39,663 bases of DNA, taken from contig JAOUMU010000014.1 in assembly GCA_029881335.1 (NCBI GenBank), positions 1 to 39,663 on the forward strand, written 5' to 3'. Below, one piece after another: positions 32,975-39,663 of this stretch; the first letter of the stretch is position 1, and every line of letters begins with the position of its first letter. This stretch comes from Nitrospinota bacterium (lineage in GTDB: Bacteria > Nitrospinota_A > UBA7883). Position numbers and translations under genes: made by a program. Under the pieces are notes generated by a model, which was not told where the DNA came from, searched no databases, and saw only the letters and a list, made by a program, of their open reading frames with translations.

Positions 32975-34948
32975 TCAGCTCCCCGCCCCGTTGGCCACGC
33001 AGGCCATCCCCACGATGTAACACCTCATGCAACGCGACGCTTCTTCCATGGCCTGCTGCTGGGTGTATCCCAATTCCACTTCCGAAAAGCTGTTATGCTT
33101 CAGGTCCGGATCACATATAGGCATCGGCTGCCGCTCCCACCCTTTCGGGTAGTTGGGGATCGCTTCGTTTTTATTGTATGCTCCGATCCTCTTTATAACT
33201 CTTTCCATTATCTGGTCGTCGGAAAGGCGCACCTCCTCGCCCCGCAGGAACTGCCCGATGCTCTGGGCCGCCAGCCGGGCCTGGCCCACGGCGTCCACCA
33301 AAGTGGCGGGGCCTGTCATGCAGTCCCCCCCGGCGAAGACATCCTTCACTTCCTGGCTTTGCAAGGTGACCTCATCCACCACCGGGTTGTCCCACTTGGT
33401 GATCTTTATATTCGGGTCTTCTTTCAGGTAGAAGATATCGCAATCCTGCCCTATGGCGGACATGATGCAATCCGCCTCTATGACATGCTCCGAGCCCTTC
33501 ACGGGCACTGGCCTTCTTCGCCCGGAGTCGTCCGGCTCGCCCAGTTCCATCTTTTGGCTCTCCAGCCCCGTCACCTTGCCGTCTTGGGCAACGATCCTTG
33601 TAGGGGCCTCCAGGAACATATACTCGACGCCTTCCTCCAGCGACTCGGCGTACTCGTGCGGATCGCAGGGCAGCTCCTTGGCCGTGCGGCGATATACCAC
33701 GGTGACCTTGCTGCCCAGTCGGCGAAAGGTGCGGGCGCAGTCCATGGCTGTGTTTCCACCGCCCACCACCAGCGCGTGCTTGCGCTTGGGGATATCCCCC
33801 TCCTTGAGTTTTATCTGGCGGAGTATTTCGATCCCACCGTACAGTCCGTCGTAGCCCTTATCCTCACCCTCGACCCGCATCGCCTTTGACAGGTCGCCCC
33901 CGGTGCCAAGGAAAAACGCCTTGTAACCCTGGCCCCGAAGGCTCTTGAAGGTCTCGTCCTTGCCGAACTGGACGCCGAATTTGAACTCTACTCCCAGACT
34001 TTCCACATAGCGCCATTCCCGCTCCAGGATCTCGTTTGGCACCCGATATTGCGGGATGCCGCTGAAAACGGCCCCGCCGGCGCCTTTCAGCTTTTCGAAT
34101 ATGGTGACCCGGAAACCTTGCAGCGCCAGGTAGTAGGCGCAGGAGATCCCGGCCGGCCCGCCGCCGATGATGGCCACCTTTTCCTGGCGGGTGTGTTTAG
34201 TTGGGTTTGACGGCGGCTGTACATCGTGCTGGTCCTCCCAGTCCCAGGCGAACCTTTTGAGCTTGCAGATGGCAAGCGAAGTTTCCACATTGCTTCTTCG
34301 GCAGCTGTTTTCGCAGGGATGAAAGCACGCCCGGCCCAAGGAGTTGGCCATGGGGCTGGCCTGGCGGATGGTCCGCAACGAGCCTAGCGGGTCCTCTTCC
34401 TTGATCTGCTCTATATACAGCGGGATGTCCATCCCGGTGGGGCAGGCGGAGGTGCAAGGCGCGGTCATCTTGTATGGATAGTGGAGGTTCGGCCTTTTTT
34501 TGCCACCGGAGATATAGGCCTGGTACTCCTCCTTGAAGAATCCCAGGGTGTCCGCTATGGGGCCTGGTCCGAGTTGACCGATGCCGCATTTGGAGTTGTC
34601 CGTGACGGTTTTGCATAGGACCTCCAGGCGGGTGAGGTCTTCTTCGCTCCCCTTCCCCTCCAGAATCTTGAGGAGCAGATCCTCCATGACCTTGGTGCCC
34701 ACCCTGCAAGGGAAGCATTTGGCGCAGGAGCACTCCTGTAGCGCCTTGGCGTAGCTGTAGGCCATCTCGACGATATCGTAAGGCTCTTTGAGCACCACCA
34801 CACCGCCCCAGCCGATGAACGCCGTCATATCCCTTTTGCCATCAAAGGACTCTGGCAGCTTTACTCCGGGACAATCATCCCATGAGTCGGCTTTCTTGCC
34901 TCGGTTGTCTATAGTGGTTCCCAGCCAGGAACTAAATAAAAGCTTCAT
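32975..34948 (-). CDS. NuoF C-terminal / GltD-type fusion (SfrB-like), electron entry of complex I
   Basis: 657 residues. Residues about 46-140 match only the C-terminal part of NuoF: GGVVVL, the N3-type cluster CAKCFPC (C75, C78, C81) and C121 in SKCGIGQ. The Rossmann domain that binds FMN and NADH in normal NuoF is absent. Residues about 160-230 carry Cys motifs (C165, C169, C208, C212, C216) like GltD. FAD site IGGGPAGISC (261-270) and a second dinucleotide site VVGGGNTAMDC with VVYRR follow, typical of NAD(P)H-dependent glutamate synthase small subunits. The last 20 residues hold CMRC. Overall form matches SfrB of the Geobacter NADPH oxidoreductase. It opens the nuo operon; no nuoE is present. 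NADPH rather than NADH may be the donor, by inference. Confidence 0.92.
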   Translation of the reverse strand: MKLLFSSWLGTTIDNRGKKADSWDDCPGVKLPESFDGKRDMTAFIGWGGVVVLKEPYDIVEMAYSYAKALQECSCAKCFPCRVGTKVMEDLLLKILEGKGSEEDLTRLEVLCKTVTDNSKCGIGQLGPGPIADTLGFFKEEYQAYISGGKKRPNLHYPYKMTAPCTSACPTGMDIPLYIEQIKEEDPLGSLRTIRQASPMANSLGRACFHPCENSCRRSNVETSLAICKLKRFAWDWEDQHDVQPPSNPTKHTRQEKVAIIGGGPAGISCAYYLALQGFRVTIFEKLKGAGGAVFSGIPQYRVPNEILEREWRYVESLGVEFKFGVQFGKDETFKSLRGQGYKAFFLGTGGDLSKAMRVEGEDKGYDGLYGGIEILRQIKLKEGDIPKRKHALVVGGGNTAMDCARTFRRLGSKVTVVYRRTAKELPCDPHEYAESLEEGVEYMFLEAPTRIVAQDGKVTGLESQKMELGEPDDSGRRRPVPVKGSEHVIEADCIMSAIGQDCDIFYLKEDPNIKITKWDNPVVDEVTLQSQEVKDVFAGGDCMTGPATLVDAVGQARLAAQSIGQFLRGEEVRLSDDQIMERVIKRIGAYNKNEAIPNYPKGWERQPMPICDPDLKHNSFSEVELGYTQQQAMEEASRCMRCYIVGMACVANGAGS

Positions 34949-35054
34949 AACAAAAACGCAGTACTACCCCGTTGGTTTATGCTTTTTTGCGAAAATTTTC
35001 TTTTACTCTGAAAAGCCGCACCCTCCCCTAAACACTTCTTGGCACGAGAGATGG

Positions 35055-35083
35055 ATTATCTAAAATCGAAGCCACGAAATCAA
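35055..35083 (-). promoter_or_regulatory. Promoter of the complex I operon
   Basis: On the minus strand TTGATT (35083-35078) and GATAAT (35060-35055) are 17 bases apart. The leader to ATG 34948 is about 100 bases and contains a possible hairpin (CTTTT/AAAAG). No strong ribosome site precedes the ATG. Confidence 0.6.
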
Positions 35084-35133
35084 GGACTAAATTCCCTGAT
35101 CTGGGAAATTCTTTTTCCTCGCCGGCGACAGGG

Positions 35134-36535
<1,402 letters not shown>

Positions 36536-36561
36536 GGTCTATCTCCTTGCTTGACGCGTAA

Positions 36562-36870
36562 TTACTTGATGGATACGATCTTTACAGTGGTGATCATCTG
36601 GCGGCTCCCCTTTTTGGTGCGCGAATCCTTGCGCTTGCGCCCCTTGAAGGTGATCACTTTCGGGCCCTGGGCCTGAGCCAATATGGTGGCGGTCACTTTT
36701 GTGTCCTCCACAGCGGGCGCTCCGATCTTGACTTCAGATCCGTCACCGGACATTAACACAGGCCCCAGATCCACCTGGGAGCCCACTTCACCGTCCATCC
36801 TCTGGAGGTCTATGATATCACCTTCGGCCACCTTGAATTGCTTTCCACCGGCCGCGAATATAGCGAACAT
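36562..36870 (-). CDS. rplU: Ribosomal protein L21
   Basis: 102 residues, the normal size. FAIFAAGGKQFKVAEGDIIDLQRM at the front and the RNA-binding C-terminal GPKVITFKGRKRKDSRTKKGSRQ. It binds 23S rRNA in the 50S subunit. First gene of the rplU-rpmA-(obgE) unit, with a near-consensus promoter 46 bases upstream. Confidence 0.98.
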   Translation of the reverse strand: MFAIFAAGGKQFKVAEGDIIDLQRMDGEVGSQVDLGPVLMSGDGSEVKIGAPAVEDTKVTATILAQAQGPKVITFKGRKRKDSRTKKGSRQMITTVKIVSIK

Positions 36871-36915
36871 TACGTAAAAATCTCCACCTGTATTGGTTCT
36901 TTAAAAGAATAGCGG

Positions 36916-36944
36916 ATTATATCCAAGGAAAGGAAGAATGGCAA
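36916..36944 (-). promoter_or_regulatory. Strong promoter of rplU-rpmA
   Basis: On the minus strand TTGCCA (36944-36939) and a perfect TATAAT (36921-36916) are 17 bases apart. The leader is about 40 bases. Confidence 0.8.
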
Positions 36945-37447
36945 GAGGTTTTATATCCAGGAGGAGGACCACTTGCAGGCCGGCATACATTGGCCATAAT
37001 TTCAAAGCTTTATCAACTGTCCTCACTTTTTGATTCCTAAGGTGTTGTCACTTTTCCGGGCCTGCTGGCCGCTGGATTTATCTAAACCGGGTTCATTTAA
37101 CATGGGTGGCAGTGCAGCCAGGACAGGATTGACACGAGACTTTGAATCCTTTCCAGACCTTGAGTGGAGAAAACGCGCACAGCAGGAATGTCGCTAATTG
37201 TTACGGCAAACGCATCACATGGGATCAGTATCAAATACAATTATTGTTGGTATTTGAGAAATATGATAAATATGCCCTCTGATTATATTTTTGTGTTGAT
37301 TATTGGCGTTGAATGAAGTAACTTCTTCTATAGCGGGTTGAATCCATGGGATTTGGCTCTTGTGAAGAGTCTGACCGTACATTGTCATATTAACCAGACG
37401 CGACTGGGAGTGAGCCGGCGCAAGACAACCAAGAGGGGAGACAAAGA
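36945..37447. other. Intergenic region without visible genes
   Basis: About 500 bases, AT-rich in the second half, between the divergent rplU promoter and the secreted protein gene. No frame looks coding. TTGATT at 37297 with TAACTT 17 bases on is a weak candidate promoter for the downstream gene, and a GAAGTAACTTC dyad overlaps it. Confidence 0.35.
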
Positions 37448-38059
37448 ATGATCCAGAAAATAAGCATATTCATCCTATTTCCACTAATCACGCCTGCCGT
37501 ATCCGCACAGGCAGGCTCGATGGGAAGGGGGCTGCCGATTGCAAAAGACGAAGACGGGATTTACAAGTTTAAATTACTGAATCCAGCGACGAATAAATTC
37601 TACTATAATTCTGGAAATGAATGGTATGTAGCCCCTGCTATCACGTTTCCGACGGTCAAGCTACGCCAGTCACCTTCTGAGGACACCATGTATGAAACCA
37701 CCCTGATAACTGGATTGGGGGGAGGAATTTCATTTAATCAAATGTACATTGATCATGGCGAGAAGGAAGTGGCTGACATGCTTAAATCCAATGTCAGCAT
37801 CAATTTGTATGTCATTGTTAATTCGATTGAAAAGGCGGACAAAACCACAGAATTGTCAACAGCCCTGGGAGCTTCTGTTGGTATTCTCGATAATAGAGTC
37901 ATGCTTGGCCTGGGTTATGAACTGGGAAAGATCGAGCCTGTAAACGGGAAGGAAGTAAATCGTTTGTTTTTTTCGATCGGGTTTGGCACATACTTTCTAA
38001 AACCCGCCATAGCCAAATCCGAATCCGCCGAGCAGAGCATGAACGATTCGCAGAAGTGA
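37448..38059 (+). CDS. Secreted, possibly outer-membrane protein of unknown function
   Basis: 203 residues. The N-terminus is a signal peptide (MIQKISIFILFPLITPAVSAQA, cleavage probably after SAQA or VSA). The mature part has alternating hydrophobic strands and ends in short aromatic segments such as LFFSIGFGTYFL, which suggests a small beta-barrel or an autotransporter-like shape. No named family. GGGGAG before ATG supports the start. Stands alone between opposite-strand genes. Function unknown. Confidence 0.75.
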   Translation: MIQKISIFILFPLITPAVSAQAGSMGRGLPIAKDEDGIYKFKLLNPATNKFYYNSGNEWYVAPAITFPTVKLRQSPSEDTMYETTLITGLGGGISFNQMYIDHGEKEVADMLKSNVSINLYVIVNSIEKADKTTELSTALGASVGILDNRVMLGLGYELGKIEPVNGKEVNRLFFSIGFGTYFLKPAIAKSESAEQSMNDSQK

Positions 38060-38074
38060 AAAGCGCCTCCTAGA

Positions 38075-38104
38075 TAAAAACGGCCGGCCATCGCCTGACC
38101 GGCC
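38075..38104 (-). terminator. Terminator of the sigma/Spy operon
   Basis: GGCCGG (38082-38087) and CCGGCC (38099-38104) with an 11-base loop; on the minus strand it is followed by GTTTTTA. Lies downstream of the Spy-like gene and just past the secreted-protein gene, so it may serve both strands. Confidence 0.75.
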
Positions 38105-38129
38105 TTGAGAGTCATGGAAAGTTGACCTG

Positions 38130-38687
38130 CTAATTTCCCAGGCCTGGGCCGCCGCCTGGGCCGTCGCCTGGGCCGCCGCCTGGGCCGCCAGGCCGCATGC
38201 CACGTTGGCCACTGCGTTGACCTTGCCGCTTGTCACCCATCATGCTATGGTTCGCCATTCGCTCCGCGGCGATCTTCTTCTGCTCCGGTGTCAGGATCGC
38301 GGAAACAGCCACCATCGTGTTCAGTTTGTCCCGCTCCATATCGGCCTTGGTTTTCACGATCTTCTCGATGATCCTCTCCAGCGCCGCCTGGTCCGGTTTA
38401 TCTTTCGCCAATTCGTCTGTCAAATCGAGCATAGCCTTTTGGATGTTCGCCTTCTGGTCGATTGTCGCCCTTCGTTTGGTCTGGTGAATCTCCCGCATTT
38501 TCGCCACCTGCTCGTCGGTCAGTCCCAGCTCCTGGGCCATCCGGGCGCCTTTTGCGCCCTGCCCGCCGCCGGAACCTCTCATCGCGCTTCCACCCTGGCC
38601 GCCGGGGCCGCCGCCGGGAAATCCCTGCGCCAGCGCCACGGCGGGAATCATTACGGCGGTAAGAACCGCCAATATCAATTTACGCAT
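38130..38687 (-). CDS. Spy/CpxP-like periplasmic stress protein
   Basis: 185 residues from ATG 38687 (GGAGG 5 bases upstream; 4 residues longer if at 38699). Signal peptide MRKLILAVLTAVMIPAVALAQ. Two LTxxQ-type motifs, LGLTDEQVAKM and ILTPEQKKIAA, define the Spy/CpxP/ZraP family of periplasmic chaperones or metal-responsive sensors. The C-terminus and the region after the signal peptide are Gly/Pro/Arg-rich low-complexity stretches. Starts 8 bases within the end of the anti-sigma-type gene, so it is coupled to it and probably a target of the sigma factor. Confidence 0.88.
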   Translation of the reverse strand: MRKLILAVLTAVMIPAVALAQGFPGGGPGGQGGSAMRGSGGGQGAKGARMAQELGLTDEQVAKMREIHQTKRRATIDQKANIQKAMLDLTDELAKDKPDQAALERIIEKIVKTKADMERDKLNTMVAVSAILTPEQKKIAAERMANHSMMGDKRQGQRSGQRGMRPGGPGGGPGDGPGGGPGLGN

Positions 38688-39108
38688 TGTTGCCTCCATT
38701 CATCCGGAATATCTGTTCCAGATTATTGTTAATGAATCCTGCCTCATCCTCTTCCATTCGGTACTCGGCCGAGTCTTTTATGGATTCGAATCCGTAAACC
38801 TTCTCCAGTGTCTCTTCCAGGAGAAGGTCGACTTCCATCAAGGCCACGCTCTCCTGGCCCACGGGAGCGGGGGGCGTGGATACCGAGCCCGGGGCCAGCC
38901 ACACCGTCAGCAGAATAGCTGCGGCGCATGCGGCCATCGCCATGGCCGGCCGGAAAATCCGTCTCCGCCAAAATCCTGCCCTTCGAGTCATCCAGGCGGT
39001 TCCCGTCGAGACGGTTCCATCCGCTTCCACCGCCGCCATTACTTTTCCTTTCAGCGATTCGGGCGCCGGGAGCCTTTGCGCGGATTGCAGAATCTCGTCC
39101 AGTTTCAT
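38680..39108 (-). CDS. Probable anti-sigma factor with one membrane helix
   Basis: 142 residues from ATG 39108, in an ATGA overlap with the sigma gene. A cytoplasmic N-terminus (about 60 residues, starts MKLDEILQSAQRL) is followed by one transmembrane helix (AMAMAACAAAILLTVWLAPG) and a periplasmic C-terminus that is acidic. The layout and position are those of an ECF anti-sigma factor. The zinc-binding HxxxCxxC motif is not seen, so it is not a ZAS-type protein. Senses an envelope signal, by inference. Confidence 0.8.
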   Translation of the reverse strand: MKLDEILQSAQRLPAPESLKGKVMAAVEADGTVSTGTAWMTRRAGFWRRRIFRPAMAMAACAAAILLTVWLAPGSVSTPPAPVGQESVALMEVDLLLEETLEKVYGFESIKDSAEYRMEEDEAGFINNNLEQIFRMNGGNNA

Positions 39109-39659
39109 GATTGCTCCTCCATTTCCCTGGCCATCACGGCCAGTTGATCGCGGGCCCGGGCCAGCCTGGAACGCACAGTCCCCACCGGCCAACTCGTGGC
39201 CTCTGCGATCTCGTCATAGCTAAGGCCCTCTATCTCCCGCAGGATGAAGACCAGCCTTCTATCATCCTCCAGCCGATCCAGCAGCCGGGCCAGAATTCGC
39301 TCCGCGTCCCGCGCCATGGCCGCCCGCTCCGGGGCATGGTCGTTGGCCGGGTCGCCAGGCTCCCATCCCCCCGGCTCCGGCAGGCTCACATACCGCCCGG
39401 CGCTTCGCCTCCAGTTGAGGGTTGTGTTAACCGTTATCCGGTAGAGCCAGGTGGAAAACGCAGATTTCCCTTCAAAGGCGGGGAGCTTGCGCCATGCCAT
39501 CAGGAACACCTCCTGGGCCAGATCCTCCGCGCTGTCATGCCGATAGGTCATTCGGAACGCCACGCTCCATACAAAGTTCTGGTATTTATCGAACAGCTTT
39601 TCAAAAGCCATGGTGTCGCCCCTAGCGGCCATCTGCACCATCAAACGCTCATCATCCAT
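39105..39659 (-). CDS. ECF RNA polymerase sigma factor
   Basis: 184 residues. Region 2 is seen in FEKLFDKYQNFVWSVAFRMTYRHDSAEDLAQEVFLMAWRKL, cited by its marks (DLAQEVFL), and region 4 in LSYDEIAEATSWPVGTVRSRLARAR. Directs RNA polymerase to promoters of a small envelope-stress regulon that probably includes this operon. ATG 39659 is four bases from the window end, so an earlier start cannot be excluded. Downstream genes overlap and are controlled together. Confidence 0.93.
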   Translation of the reverse strand: MDDERLMVQMAARGDTMAFEKLFDKYQNFVWSVAFRMTYRHDSAEDLAQEVFLMAWRKLPAFEGKSAFSTWLYRITVNTTLNWRRSAGRYVSLPEPGGWEPGDPANDHAPERAAMARDAERILARLLDRLEDDRRLVFILREIEGLSYDEIAEATSWPVGTVRSRLARARDQLAVMAREMEEQS

Positions 39660-39663
39660 CGCC

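Overview
The window looks like the chromosome of a Gram-negative bacterium. Evidence: a periplasmic Spy/CpxP-like protein, an ECF sigma/anti-sigma pair, a signal-peptide protein with envelope-like character, and a 13-gene complex I operon. The lineage cannot be fixed from sequence alone. Gene content and the unusual complex I front end would fit groups such as Desulfobacterota, Nitrospirota or Nitrospinota, but this is only a guess. Two parts differ clearly: a 12.7 kb integrated element (about 255-13054) and ordinary GC-richer chromosomal genes to its right.

Element (255-13054). It sits in the 3' half of a tRNA-Gly(CCC) gene (234-309). The tRNA 3' half is repeated at 12998-13054, directly after a tyrosine recombinase gene (11760-12977). 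Base-pairing differences between the two copies suggest the copy now in the tRNA came with the element and the one at 12998-13054 is the displaced original. The left end carries an overlapping small-gene chain (HTH protein, a second tyrosine recombinase, a coiled-coil protein, perhaps two micro-ORFs). Next come a HigBA-type toxin-antitoxin pair and a same-strand cassette: Vsr endonuclease, C5 cytosine methyltransferase with a ribbon-helix-helix-like N-terminus, an unrecognised 284-residue protein, a ParB-like protein (ParB box plus HTH), an SNF2-type helicase and a PD-(D/E)XK-like protein. On the right an XRE-family regulator and the integrase are divergent around a perfect 17-4-17 inverted repeat. 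I read the cassette as a candidate DNA-modification-linked defence system that matches no named system I know. The methyltransferase gene has its own promoter, whose -35 is overlapped by a perfect 18-bp palindrome, suggesting autoregulation.

Chromosome, 13172-19626: pcm, a small conserved-looking gene, nfo (endonuclease IV), a 2-Cys peroxiredoxin with strong promoter and terminator, a TIGR02757/DUF2400-type protein, a Lys-rich basic protein, a FmdB-type zinc ribbon with a small acidic partner, and a TetR regulator overlapping an alpha/beta hydrolase gene.

Chromosome, 20025-34948 (minus strand): a complex I operon in the order nuoF-like, G, A, B, C, D, H, I, J, K, L, M, N. It has no nuoE. Its first gene is not a normal NuoF but a fusion of the NuoF C-terminal 4Fe-4S domain with a GltD-type FAD/NAD(P)H oxidoreductase, resembling the SfrB type. 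An 18-bp tandem repeat lies just beyond nuoN.

Chromosome, 35134-39663: rplU-rpmA-obgE with promoter and internal terminator, a secreted protein of unknown function, and an ECF sigma factor / anti-sigma / Spy-like operon that runs to the window edge.
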